A DNA stretch of 36,403 bases from OLB7 sp966250335 (GCA_966250335.1 CBINGZ010000052.1:1-36403), one strand, 5' to 3'; shown: positions 17,056 to 24,549, counted from the stretch's first letter. The notes: generated from the sequence alone by a model not told the origin. A program made the numbers and translations.

Positions 17056-17213
17056 GCACCGTTTGTAGCTGCGCGGATCCCCCCTGTTTTTTCTTTAGCG
17101 CCGAAGGTGCGCATCATTCTTCCTCATTCAGGACGAGAAGAATGGTACGCCCCTTCAGGGCTTAGGAATGAATAATGGCCCGTGGCTACAAATCGGCGCT
17201 CCCTTCGGGAGCC
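17056..17213. repeat. Nested inverted-repeat element (REP/MITE-like or structured RNA)
   Basis: In this gene-free stretch, outer arms 17056-17073 and 17181-17199 pair (core TTTGTAGC/GCTACAAA plus flanking CCG/CGG, one bulge). Inner arms 17097-17122 and 17137-17162 pair almost continuously (ATTCTTC/GAAGAAT, GCG/CGC, GGAAG/CTTCC blocks with few mismatches) around a 14-base loop. A third hairpin, GCTCCC/GGGAGC at 17198-17212, closes the 3' side. Such nested symmetry across ~155 bases is not expected by chance. It resembles dispersed palindromic repeats mobilised by Y1 transposases in architecture, but no transposase is nearby. It could also be a non-coding RNA. Class is inferred; the pairing is seen directly. 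Confidence 0.6.
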
Positions 17214-17245
17214 AATAACAGGCGGATGCGTTTCAAGGACCGATC

Positions 17246-17264
17246 GGCTCACGTGGAGCCTTTT
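17246..17264 (+). terminator. Small terminator-like hairpin
   Basis: GGCTC (17246-17250) pairs with GAGCC (17256-17260), directly followed by TTTTA. The stem is only five bp, but an outer ATCGGCT/AGCCGAT pairing (17243-17249 with 17270-17276) offers an alternative fold. It could end read-through from the upstream run of genes or belong to the adjacent repeat element. Confidence 0.35.
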
Positions 17265-17389
17265 ACGGCAGCCGATGAAAGGGGATTGCCGCGCACGTCG
17301 ATTCAGATATTCGCATCACGATGTCTAGTGTTCGCGGCTCGTCTCGTTCCGTCTCCATTACCTTATCGACACATTGGTGGTCGATCGCC

Positions 17390-17417
17390 ATACGATATCG
17401 TCTTCATATCGTATTTT
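17390..17417 (+). terminator. A+T-rich perfect hairpin followed by TTT
   Basis: ATACGATAT (17390-17398) pairs perfectly with ATATCGTAT (17406-17414) across a 7-base loop, followed by TTTG. The stem is A+T-rich, which is unusual for terminators in this GC-rich DNA, so an operator-like binding site 160 bases before the NHL gene is an equal possibility. Confidence 0.3.
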
Positions 17418-17572
17418 GCGCGCATCGTAACGGGATATCGGGAGGGGGATGGTGCGGTTGAACTGCCGTTGCGTCGAACAGGCCGGGGATCGGCTTTCCG
17501 GCCGAACCGATCGTCCGCCCCGCATCTCTCCCGAGTCTCCGCTTCCTCAACCATCATCCATTGACATCCTCT

Positions 17573-19576
17573 ATGTCGACCTTTCAGTTCTCGATGAACC
17601 TGGGCGCCGGGATCTCCACCGTCGAGGCCACCGCCTGTTTCTACGGCGTCTCCGACCAGACACCCCGGGAGCTCGGTGTGACCTCCGTAGACTCCACCGA
17701 CTTCACCGTCGATCTGGACGCCGACGGCTACACCTACCTCTATGTCCTCCTTCGTGTCGACGACTACAACGGCACATCGAGCCCCACCGGCAATATCCTC
17801 CTCCTCTCGGTGTTCCGGAACGACGACACGAACGTCTCCATCGGCGAACGGGAGACGATCGCCAACATCTTCTGCTTCTCCCGCTTCACATATCTCGCCT
17901 CGGGAGGAACGGTTTCGATCGTTGCATCGGACCGCGACATGGGGATCATGTACGGCATGCGGAACAATTTCATCGCGGTCGACGGCTCGCTCTCCGATGT
18001 GATCTCAGGCTCCCCCAACGGCATGGAGACCAACAGCTACTCCATGTTCAACTTCCTCGCGAACCTGCTCTACTACTGCATCGTCGATCCGACGGTCTAC
18101 AACGGATTCATGAGCCTGTCGTCGTCGTCCGGTTCGGTTTCGGACAACACGATCGAAGCGTTCCACTACATGACCCTCAACCCGTGGAATCAGGCCCAGG
18201 CGATCTACGACCTCATCAGCGGCCTCGACCCGATCTACACCCCGTGGCTTCCGGGGATGTACACGGAGCAGCAGCTCGAACGGTGGAGCCCCCTCCCCAA
18301 CCAGTGGACACTGACGATCAAGGTTCACGATTCCGGGGCCCGGAACTTCCTGATCTCGGGGCCCGGCTATATCGCATTCGATGAGAACGACAGGTTGTGG
18401 ATCACGAACAACGTCACGCAGGGAAGCCCGAACTCCAGCATGTTCTGCGTGGTCCTGAACCCGGACGGCTCCCCCGCCGATTTCTCCCCCGTCTTCGGAG
18501 GGGGCCTGCAGGGGGGCGGCTTCGGCGTCGCCGCCCAAGGGACGGGAGAGAGGATGATCCTGGGGAACTACGGCTGGGGCCCGAAGCAGTACAACCCGCA
18601 GAGCGGCAGCATCTCCGTGATCGCCAGCGACGGCTCGCTCGTGAGCCCCTCCGAGGGCTATACGCCGGGACTCAGCAGAGTACAGGGGATCATGTACGAC
18701 AGCGGGGGGAATCTCTGGATCACCTCCTGGGGAAGCCAGGAACCGATGGCCCCCTCCAACGAGACGATCTACGATTTCCCCGACGTCGACAGCGCCATCG
18801 TCGTCTACCTGAACTTCGACGGCTCGCGGGCGCCGGAGCCGGGCGAGGTGCTGACGTACGCGTTCGACACGACGAGCCCGTTCAACGGAACGTTCGACGT
18901 GGCGTTCGACGGCGCCGGTAACGCCTTCGTGGCGAACGCCGGGGGGAAGAGTCCCGACAAGCAGATAACCTGCTCCAGCGTCTACAAGCTGCGGATCAAC
19001 CTCGACGACCCGAACAATCCCTACATCGAAAAGCTCGCCTCCTGGACCTCCGACACCTACGAAGCGCTGCGGCAGATCAGCGTCGACAGCGACGGCAACG
19101 TCTACGTGGCCTCGGTGGGGGGCGGGTGTATCGTGAAGTTCGACAACGATCTGGGGAACGAGACCCGCATCACCGAATCGATCGGCAAGCCGTGGGGGGT
19201 CTCGTTCGGGACGGACGGGACGATGTACGTCGCCAACTTCTTCGCCCTGCATGAGGCTCCCCCCGCGGAGGGAGAAGGAGACGTCCGGGGAACCTTCTGC
19301 ATGACCATCTTCCCGAAGAACAGCGACACCCCTCTCGGCATCATGAACCTGCCGACGGGAGGCTCACCGGTGATGCTGGCGAACGGCTACGGCATCTACG
19401 GCGGCACGCCCCCCTGCTACCAGCCGCTCAGCCGCATCACCGGATCGGTGATCGACCGGGTGGGGAATCTCTGGGCCGTCAACAACTGGAAGCCCTCGGC
19501 CTATCTCGACTTCACGGAGAACCCGGGGGGCGACGGCCTGGTGGCCTTCGTCGGTGTGGCGGCGCCGAATCAATAG
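17573..19576 (+). CDS. NHL-like beta-propeller protein with unrecognised N-terminal domain
   Basis: This 667-residue protein has two parts. Residues ~240-660 form a beta-propeller of NHL/SMP-30-like type, with blade phrases GYIAFDENDRLWITNN, VQGIMYDSGGNLWITSWG, DVAFDGAGNAFVANAGG, ISVDSDGNVYVASVGGG, GVSFGTDGTMYVANF and SVIDRVGNLWAVNNW. Such propellers bind ligands or act as lyases or hydrolases; no catalytic set is evident. The first ~215 residues (MSTFQFSMNLGAG onward, rich in Asp, Ser and Tyr) do not match a family I recognise. The protein has no signal peptide, unlike most of its neighbours, so it is predicted cytoplasmic unless exported unconventionally. ATG 17573 was chosen over TTG 17561; neither has a Shine-Dalgarno sequence. 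A terminator follows. Confidence 0.8.
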   Translation: MSTFQFSMNLGAGISTVEATACFYGVSDQTPRELGVTSVDSTDFTVDLDADGYTYLYVLLRVDDYNGTSSPTGNILLLSVFRNDDTNVSIGERETIANIFCFSRFTYLASGGTVSIVASDRDMGIMYGMRNNFIAVDGSLSDVISGSPNGMETNSYSMFNFLANLLYYCIVDPTVYNGFMSLSSSSGSVSDNTIEAFHYMTLNPWNQAQAIYDLISGLDPIYTPWLPGMYTEQQLERWSPLPNQWTLTIKVHDSGARNFLISGPGYIAFDENDRLWITNNVTQGSPNSSMFCVVLNPDGSPADFSPVFGGGLQGGGFGVAAQGTGERMILGNYGWGPKQYNPQSGSISVIASDGSLVSPSEGYTPGLSRVQGIMYDSGGNLWITSWGSQEPMAPSNETIYDFPDVDSAIVVYLNFDGSRAPEPGEVLTYAFDTTSPFNGTFDVAFDGAGNAFVANAGGKSPDKQITCSSVYKLRINLDDPNNPYIEKLASWTSDTYEALRQISVDSDGNVYVASVGGGCIVKFDNDLGNETRITESIGKPWGVSFGTDGTMYVANFFALHEAPPAEGEGDVRGTFCMTIFPKNSDTPLGIMNLPTGGSPVMLANGYGIYGGTPPCYQPLSRITGSVIDRVGNLWAVNNWKPSAYLDFTENPGGDGLVAFVGVAAPNQ

Positions 19577-19612
19577 ATCGCAAAGGGATCATTCGATCTC
19601 TCCTGAGAATTA

Positions 19613-19656
19613 CGGCGGGGGTCCGAGTCGAGCGACGGCCCCCGCCGCCGTCGTTT
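19613..19656 (+). terminator. Intrinsic terminator after the NHL-like gene
   Basis: CGGCGGGGG (19613-19621) pairs perfectly with CCCCCGCCG (19639-19647). The 17-base loop itself contains GTCG/CGAC. GTCGTTT follows shortly after. It begins 36 bases after the NHL-like stop. The rest of 19577-19816 shows no gene. Confidence 0.6.
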
Positions 19657-19816
19657 CAAGGAGGGGGTTGCGGATCGGTGTCGGGATAAACACCTCCGCT
19701 CCATCTCCTCCGAGCGCGTATGTTATCCCCGCATCCGGTTCCGTGTCTTGTATACGCCTCATCCCCGGCCGATCCGTGCCTACGACTCCGGATACGCTTC
19801 AACTCAACCCTCTCTC

Positions 19817-20857
19817 ATGAAAAAGCTCCCCTTCCTGCCGCTTGTCGTCATTGCGTTTCTCTGCGGCTGCTCCGATCGTCTCGTCTTCCCTCCTGAAACC
19901 GGACCGCGCGACTGGATCGATCAGCAGTCGAACACCACGGTCGATCTGGTCGGGGTGCAGTTCATCGACCGGAACATCGGCTGGGCTCTGGGAGACTTCG
20001 ACACCATCGTGGCGACCACCGACGGCGGGGCGACATGGACCCCCTACTTCTACGGCAGAATGTCGCTGACCAGCTTCCATTTCACCGACCGGAACAACGG
20101 GTGGGGAATCGGGCGCGACGGCATCCTGATGCGGACCGTCGACGGCGGAAGAAGCTGGAGCAGGAAGGAATACGATACGATCTTTTCGGCAGGCTGGGTA
20201 CGGGACATCTTCTTCGTCGACTATTTCAACGGATGGTTCGTCGCCGACCGTGGGGCCATCTACCGGACAGGCGACGGCGGCGAGACCTGGAGCAGAATAG
20301 ACGCGGTGACCCAACCCGACTTCGACGATCTGCAGTGCGTCCGGTTCGTCGACCCCTTCAACGGCTGGATCGTCGGCGCGCGTCAGATCGGCCTGAATCA
20401 CCAGACGCTGGTCCTGCGCACGAACGACGGAGGGATGACGTGGGAGGAGCGGGTCCTCCCGGTCTCCAGCCCCATCTCCCTCTGCTTCATCGACTATTTC
20501 AACGGATGGTTCAGCACCATCGACCGACGGATCATGCGGACGACCAACGGCGGAGCATCGTGGGACGAGACGGCTGTCGGGTTCGGGGTCAACGTGCTTT
20601 CGCTTCAGTTCATCGACCCCCTCAACGGCTGGGCCGTCCTCGATCTTCCGAACGTCATGGGGGGAGGCGAGGAATACGATCTCCTGAGCGGCTCGACCGA
20701 CGGCGGCGAGCACTGGAGGAACGCCGACAGAACGATGAACCTCCAGAAGCGCGTCCGGCTCTCCGACCTCCATTTCACCGACTCCACGCACGGCTGGGCC
20801 GTCGGCGACAACGGCGCCATCTGGCATACGACGACCTCGGGACGCTCGATCCGCTGA
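19817..20857 (+). CDS. Ycf48/BNR-repeat seven-bladed propeller lipoprotein
   Basis: This 346-residue protein starts with a lipoprotein signal (MKKLPFLPLVVIAFLCGC, lipid-bearing Cys18), so it should be anchored in a membrane facing the periplasm or cell surface. The rest is seven repeats of about 45 residues of the form F-x-D-x-x-x-G-W ... T-x-D-G-G-x-x-W, for example FTDRNNGWGIGRDGILMRT and FVDYFNGWFVADRGAIYRT. This is the BNR/Asp-box propeller of the Ycf48/HCF136 family. Ycf48 assists photosystem II assembly in phototrophs, but such proteins are common in non-phototrophic FCB bacteria with unknown roles, so no photosynthetic function is implied. The start is fixed by the signal peptide. The stop codon lies inside a strong hairpin. 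Confidence 0.88.
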   Translation: MKKLPFLPLVVIAFLCGCSDRLVFPPETGPRDWIDQQSNTTVDLVGVQFIDRNIGWALGDFDTIVATTDGGATWTPYFYGRMSLTSFHFTDRNNGWGIGRDGILMRTVDGGRSWSRKEYDTIFSAGWVRDIFFVDYFNGWFVADRGAIYRTGDGGETWSRIDAVTQPDFDDLQCVRFVDPFNGWIVGARQIGLNHQTLVLRTNDGGMTWEERVLPVSSPISLCFIDYFNGWFSTIDRRIMRTTNGGASWDETAVGFGVNVLSLQFIDPLNGWAVLDLPNVMGGGEEYDLLSGSTDGGEHWRNADRTMNLQKRVRLSDLHFTDSTHGWAVGDNGAIWHTTTSGRSIR

Positions 20858-20925
20858 TCGGCTTCTTTGAACGCCCACGGGCCCGCTCTGCTGCTACAGG
20901 CGGGCCCGTGGTCGATCAGCGGGTC
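20848..20925. terminator. Two-tier convergent hairpin overlapping a stop codon
   Basis: The outer stem of 13 pairs joins 20848-20860 with 20913-20925 (one G-T). The inner perfect 12-bp stem joins CCACGGGCCCGC (20875-20886) with GCGGGCCCGTGG (20900-20911). The TGA stop of the propeller gene (20855-20857) is within the outer stem. It lies between convergent genes and probably ends both transcripts, although no T-tract follows the outer stem. Confidence 0.65.
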
Positions 20926-20991
20926 TATGCAGATACGCGACCTCTCAACACGATATCTCCATGTCGGTCACATCCTTCTCCGATCCTTACA

Positions 20992-21687
20992 CTACTTCTT
21001 CTTGGCCACGATCTCGGTGCCGTCGCTGAAGGTCATGGTGAGGGTGTTCCCGTCGATATGCGCCGGCGCCACATCCTCCGTTCCCGGCTCGATATTGCCG
21101 CACTCGTCCTCGACCGTCAGCATCTCGATCTGATCGAGGTTCACCATGAACTGGAAGAAGGTGCGGCAGCTTCCGTCCGGACCGGAGGCGGTGATCGTCA
21201 TCTGGTTGCCGTTGAAAAGCATCTTCATCGAGCGGCCGGGAGCGGGGGCCTGTCCGTCGACCGTCGAGACGTTCCACTCCCCCAGAAGCGAGCTGTGGCG
21301 CGGGGTCGAGCGCTTCTCCAGCACGATCGTCGTCCCCTGGATCTGGATCGTCAGGTTCGATCCGGAGAGGGAATAGCCGAGCGTGTCGACCTCTCCGGCC
21401 GGGCTCCCGACGCAGCCGTCCGCCACCACCGTGCTGATCATCTTGTTCCCCGAAAGGCGATAGTTGAACCTCGACTCGCATCCGTCCAGGCTCTGACGGT
21501 AGGTCGACTGGTTCTCGGTGAAGGTCCAGGAGGCCCCGATGAGCGATGCGTTCCCTCCGTCGATGGAGACCACCTGCCAGGTTCCGACGAGCGACGGGCT
21601 CTGGGGCTGGACCGGATCCGAATCGGTACACGATGCGAGCGTCATGGCGGAGAGCGCCACGATGATTCCTGTAAAGCGTCTGATCAT
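20992..21687 (-). CDS. Lipoprotein with two lipocalin-like/META-like repeats
   Basis: This 231-residue predicted lipoprotein has the signal MIRRFTGIIVALSAMTLASC, with lipid-bearing Cys20. The mature part is an internal duplication. Residues ~32-124 begin SLVGTWQVVSIDGG and ~132-230 begin SLLGEWNVSTVDGQ; each continues with a NQ-type strand, a cysteine-containing turn (DGC/DGSC) and a final strand ending VLEKR or IVAKKK. LxGxW-x-V-x-x-x-DG is typical of the lipocalin-like and META small beta-barrel domains found in many FCB lipoproteins. Function is unknown; ligand binding is a guess. The start is supported by AGGAG five bases before ATG. It converges on the propeller lipoprotein gene and is divergent from the small membrane protein gene. 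Confidence 0.75.
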   Translation of the reverse strand: MIRRFTGIIVALSAMTLASCTDSDPVQPQSPSLVGTWQVVSIDGGNASLIGASWTFTENQSTYRQSLDGCESRFNYRLSGNKMISTVVADGCVGSPAGEVDTLGYSLSGSNLTIQIQGTTIVLEKRSTPRHSSLLGEWNVSTVDGQAPAPGRSMKMLFNGNQMTITASGPDGSCRTFFQFMVNLDQIEMLTVEDECGNIEPGTEDVAPAHIDGNTLTMTFSDGTEIVAKKK

Positions 21688-21825
21688 TGCTTCTCCTGCA
21701 TATCGATTATGGTGAAAGCCGAACCGCCGGCGAACCTTTCTCTCTCCCTACGGCCCGCATTCGGCGGGCGGCGGCGTCGAACCGATACAAACCTACCTCC
21801 GGACCGGTATGGGTTTGCTCATACT

Positions 21826-21879
21826 GTCGGGTGATGAGGGTGGGTGATATTTCATCCCGACCAGCAAGCACCCGGGTGC
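21826..21879. promoter_or_regulatory. Hairpin and 12-bp palindrome in a divergent intergenic region
   Basis: GTCGGG..ATGA (21826-21837) pairs with TCATCCCGAC (21852-21861) with a two-base bulge. Seven bases later lies the perfect palindrome GCACCCGGGTGC (21868-21879). Both are in the 286-base gap between divergent genes starting at 21687 and 21974, a natural place for a regulator to bind. A TAGGTTTG octamer (21795-21788, minus) matches a Bacteroidota -7 element for the lipoprotein gene. No regulator is assigned. Confidence 0.3.
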
Positions 21880-21973
21880 CTGAGATTGCGGACCCGCGGC
21901 GTCGTTCCACCCTCCTTCCCCTCCGTACCATTGCGCAATCCTCGAATTCCTTCATTCAATACGGAGAAACGGC

Positions 21974-22483
21974 ATGTCGGAAGAGCTGGGAAACACGTTC
22001 TGGGAAACGGTCAGATATGTGCTGGGAGGAACGATCGCAACGGCGATCATCGGGGCGGTGGAGGGGGCGATAACAGGCGCGGCAATCAGTCCCCTGTTCA
22101 ACAACAACTTCCTCGACCCCTCGGTCCTCGACGCGGCGCTCTTCGCTTCGATCATTGCGGCCGCGACAGGGATCTTCGCCGGGCTTCCGGCGTTCGCCAT
22201 CATCGCATTCGACAAGGGGATGAACGCCCCGTTCGGGGTCGTGCTGCGGGGTATCGCCTTCCATACCTTGATCGGGATTTCCATCCCCGCGGTGGTCGGG
22301 CACGCGACAGCAGTATTCGACAGCGAACTGGGGGTCGCGGTCTACATCTACGGAATCATCGTGGGGTTCATCGTCGGGGCATACGCAGGGGTGATCAGAT
22401 CGGCGCGACGATGGCAGCGGGGGATCGAGGAGGAGGGCCGGGAGCGCGAGACGGGAAGAGTGGCGATCGAGCCGGGAGGGTAG
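21974..22483 (+). CDS. Hypothetical four-helix membrane protein
   Basis: This 169-residue protein has about four transmembrane segments (roughly residues 14-36, 52-76, 84-108, 115-142), the first being Gly/Ala-rich (LGGTIATAIIGAVEGAITG). It ends in a basic then acidic cytoplasmic tail (RSARRWQRGIEEEGRERE). I recognise no family. The many small residues in the helices suggest tight packing, as in small channel-like or scaffold proteins, but nothing assigns a function. The start has GGAG about eight bases upstream. It is divergent from the tandem lipocalin-like lipoprotein, with hairpins and a palindrome in the shared upstream region, and is followed by a cluster of leader-type hairpins before the next gene. 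Confidence 0.65.
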   Translation: MSEELGNTFWETVRYVLGGTIATAIIGAVEGAITGAAISPLFNNNFLDPSVLDAALFASIIAAATGIFAGLPAFAIIAFDKGMNAPFGVVLRGIAFHTLIGISIPAVVGHATAVFDSELGVAVYIYGIIVGFIVGAYAGVIRSARRWQRGIEEEGRERETGRVAIEPGG

Positions 22484-22490
22484 GAAGATC

Positions 22491-22569
22491 GCGCCGGATC
22501 GCCGTAAGTTTGTCCGGCGCCGATCGATACCGGTCGGCGCTGCACAACCGGTGCAGGAGAATCGCTCCT
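22491..22569 (+). promoter_or_regulatory. Stacked, partly exclusive hairpins in a lipoprotein leader
   Basis: Hairpin A pairs GCGCCGGA (22491-22498) with TCCGGCGC (22513-22520). Hairpin B pairs GCGCCGA (22517-22523) with TCGGCGC (22534-22540) and shares bases with A, so the two cannot form together. Hairpin C pairs CTGCAC (22540-22545) with GTGCAG (22551-22556). A fourth pairs AGGAG (22555-22559) with CTCCT (22565-22569). TAAGTTTG (22505-22512), a Bacteroidota-like -7 motif, lies in the loop of A. A may end the upstream gene while the others form a regulatory leader; this is inference. Confidence 0.4.
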
Positions 22570-22579
22570 CATCTCTTTC

Positions 22580-23341
22580 ATGCGATCCGATATGATATCA
22601 CATCTCACACTCCCCGCCGCCCCCCGAACCCTCACGGCGACGCTCGCCCTCTCTCTTCTCTGCCTGTCGGCATGCGGCGGGGAAGCGGAGGAGGGATCGC
22701 AGGCCGATACGAGCAGAGGTCTCGACATCTCGGCGGCGAACGTCGAGGTCAAGACGGGAACCCCGAGCGCCGCGGCTACCACCCCGAACGCCGTGCCGAC
22801 CGACACGACGGAGGCGAAGATCCTCCTGATGGAAGCTCTTACCACGATGCGTTCCCTCAAGAGCTATCATGCCGAGGCCGAGCTGCAGACGCCGGCGGGG
22901 AGCGCAAGGATCGCGGGAGATTTCGGTGTGGGGAAGGTGGACTTCACGATATTCCGCGGCGACGGACTCCGCACCCGACATATCGTGGTGGGACCGGAAG
23001 GACGGGCCAGCTCCGACGACGGGAAGACATGGGGGCCCGACAACCAGCAGATCGGCGCGGCGATGTCCTCGGTGATCACCGCTCCCCTCAGCTCCTCGAT
23101 GGCTCTGGCCGATCAGGGGACCATCTCCATGGACGGCACGGAAACGGTCGACGGGGTGCGGATACAGCGGGTACGGGTGATGACCCCCAGCCCTACGACC
23201 GTCTGGATCGAGGAGACCCCGGGGATGGGAAAGGTCGTCCGGAAGATCAGCCTCCTCGTCACCTCCAACGACGGCCAGTACGATACGACGATCCGCTACA
23301 GCGAGCTGAACAAGCCGCTCGAGATAGGACTGCCGATGTAG
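22580..23341 (+). CDS. Putative lipoprotein with LolA/LprG-like fold
   Basis: This 253-residue protein has a signal peptide ending in a lipobox (LSAC, Cys32), then a low-complexity Ala/Thr/Glu linker (~35-75) and a folded region from about residue 78. The opening helix with LLMEALTTMRSLKSYHAEAEL, followed by repeated beta-strands (DFGVGKVDFTIFRGDGLR, GRASSDDGKTWGP, ETVDGVRIQRVRVMT, TTVWIEETPGMGKVVRKISL), fits the LolA/LppX/LprG-type half-barrel that carries lipids or lipoproteins. This is a fold-level guess from pattern, not a firm family match. The ATG at 22580 lacks a well-spaced Shine-Dalgarno sequence; a start at ATG 22592 is also possible. It converges on rodZ with only 22 bases between stops. 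Confidence 0.65.
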   Translation: MRSDMISHLTLPAAPRTLTATLALSLLCLSACGGEAEEGSQADTSRGLDISAANVEVKTGTPSAAATTPNAVPTDTTEAKILLMEALTTMRSLKSYHAEAELQTPAGSARIAGDFGVGKVDFTIFRGDGLRTRHIVVGPEGRASSDDGKTWGPDNQQIGAAMSSVITAPLSSSMALADQGTISMDGTETVDGVRIQRVRVMTPSPTTVWIEETPGMGKVVRKISLLVTSNDGQYDTTIRYSELNKPLEIGLPM

Positions 23342-23343
23342 GA

Positions 23344-23376
23344 AGGGACCGGAGCACAACCGCTCAGGGGGTCCCT
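23344..23376. terminator. Compact convergent hairpin between lipoprotein gene and rodZ
   Basis: AGGGACC (23344-23350) pairs with GGTCCCT (23370-23376), and GAGC (23352-23355) with GCTC (23362-23365) inside it. It fills the 22-base gap between two convergent genes and extends into the rodZ 3' end. It is a plausible bidirectional terminator without a T-tract. Confidence 0.4.
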
Positions 23377-24437
23377 CGCGGGTTCTCCTGGCGCGGCGTC
23401 ACCTGCCGTGGCGCCGTCTGGCGCGGGGCGGTCTGCTGCTGGCGCGGCGTGACCTGCCGTGGCGTCGTCTGACGCGGAGCCGTCTGCTGCTGCCGCGGCG
23501 GCGGCGTCCGTGTCGGGGTCGACCGGGTCTGAGGGCGGGTCGTCGGGCGGACGGCGGAGCTCTCCCTGGCGGCCGGGGCGCCGTTCTGCGCGCCGGATGC
23601 CGGCCTTCTGCTCGCGGAGGTCCTGATGCCGTTCTCGTCGATGATCTGGTTCCGGATGATCGTCCGCTTCGGCCCGAGCGCCTCGAGCTGCTTATCGTTC
23701 AGCGATAGTTCAAGCCCCCCCGCGTTGCCGAGGGAAATCTTGAACGTCTCCATCGCCCGCCACGTCTTCACCGTGCCGCTGTCGAGCGTCCCCGTCTCAC
23801 TTTTCTGACCGTCCATCACGATCGAGAACCAGACCTGGGCGATCGCCGTGCCGACCAGGGTAAGGCTGTCCCCCTCGCCGCGGACTTCCGGCGCGGCGGC
23901 GGTCGTATCTCCCCCCTCGGAGGCCGAGATGATCTCCGTCGGCGCGAAGCCGCTATCCTGGGGCGTTCCCTCCTCCGCCACCGTCGAATCCCCCATCAGG
24001 CCGTCGGTGAAGAAGAGGAAGTATCCGCCCGCCACCAGCAGGAGTATGAGCGCCGCGGCGATGATCCAGTTGACGATGCTGGTGTTCCTGCGCCGGGCGT
24101 CGCCGAATGCCATCGGCTTGAACCTGTCGCGCCGTCTCCGCTCGGTGTCGGGCGGGTTCTCGCGCGCGGCGGCGCGCATGGCGATCGCCAGGTCGGGGGT
24201 CGTCGACGGAGGCTGCGGGGTGTCGGGAAGGGCCGAAAGAAGCTCGTCGGGATCGAGGCCGACGACGCGCGCGTAGTCGCGGACGAAGAAGCGCCGTTGC
24301 GGGTTCGGGATCGACGTGAAGTCGTCCTCTTCGATCGCCTGTAGAAATCTCGGCTGGATGAACGTACGGCGCGAGATATCCCCGATCGTCATCTCAAGCG
24401 ATTCACGCGCCTCGCGCAGTCGTTCGCCAACGGTCAT
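23364..24437 (-). CDS. rodZ: RodZ-like cytoskeletal/cell-shape protein
   Basis: This 357-residue bitopic inner-membrane protein has the RodZ layout. An N-terminal helix-turn-helix domain occupies residues 3-66 (GERLREARESLEMTIGDIS, FLQAIEEDDF, RRFFVRDYARVVGLD). A basic linker follows (ERRRRDRFKPM), then one membrane helix (121-143). The periplasmic domain includes a DUF4115-like region (about 190-266) with IAQVWFSIVMDG, WRAMETFKISLGNAGGLELSLN. RodZ binds MreB and supports rod shape. The C-terminal ~50 residues are a low-complexity Pro/Arg/Gln/Thr tail, with the 17-residue unit RQQQTAPRQTTPRQVTP (315-331) repeated once at 332-348. It is transcribed in the same direction as the PP2C gene, 162 bases downstream of it. 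Identity is firm for the N-terminal half. Confidence 0.88.
   Translation of the reverse strand: MTVGERLREARESLEMTIGDISRRTFIQPRFLQAIEEDDFTSIPNPQRRFFVRDYARVVGLDPDELLSALPDTPQPPSTTPDLAIAMRAAARENPPDTERRRRDRFKPMAFGDARRRNTSIVNWIIAAALILLLVAGGYFLFFTDGLMGDSTVAEEGTPQDSGFAPTEIISASEGGDTTAAAPEVRGEGDSLTLVGTAIAQVWFSIVMDGQKSETGTLDSGTVKTWRAMETFKISLGNAGGLELSLNDKQLEALGPKRTIIRNQIIDENGIRTSASRRPASGAQNGAPAARESSAVRPTTRPQTRSTPTRTPPPRQQQTAPRQTTPRQVTPRQQQTAPRQTAPRQVTPRQENPRGTP
23394..23495 (-). repeat. Two 51-bp in-frame repeats in the rodZ tail
   Basis: The units at 23445-23495 and 23394-23444 encode near-identical 17-residue Pro/Arg/Gln-rich blocks, differing mainly at one Thr/Ala. A repeat like this can change copy number by slippage without breaking the frame. 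Confidence 0.7.
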
Positions 24438-24541
24438 GGAGTGTCGTGAGTTTTATGGAATCGGGAGCCCGGCCCTGGGAGGCCGAGCGGTAGAGACGAG
24501 AGGATTAACGCCGCCGCGGGAACGCTCGACCGCGACTCATG

Positions 24542-24549
24542 CAAATATA
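24542..24549 (-). promoter_or_regulatory. TATATTTG, candidate rodZ -7 element
   Basis: The minus-strand octamer matches TAnnTTTG and lies about 105 bases before the rodZ ATG in a locally A+T-rich patch. No clear -33 TTTG was found. The remaining bases 24438-24599 hold no gene. Confidence 0.3.

Larger units (their letters stand above)
16986..17572. other. Gene-free region between nucleotidyltransferase and NHL gene
   Basis: I see no credible gene here. Open frames have atypical composition (Ser/Arg-rich) and no homology I recognise. The first part holds the nested inverted repeat at 17056-17213, followed by two further hairpins at 17246 and 17390. Composition drops towards A+T around 17295-17440, unlike the flanking genes, which suggests regulatory or mobile-element-derived DNA. 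Confidence 0.5.

Noticed and set aside
17175..17564. A 129-codon open frame in the gene-free region before the NHL-like gene
   Set aside because: Ser/Arg-rich, overlaps the structured repeat and hairpins, no ribosome site and no similarity I recognise.
19817..20857. Photosystem II assembly factor, implying a phototroph
   Set aside because: Ycf48/BNR propellers are widespread in non-phototrophs and no photosynthesis gene is present.
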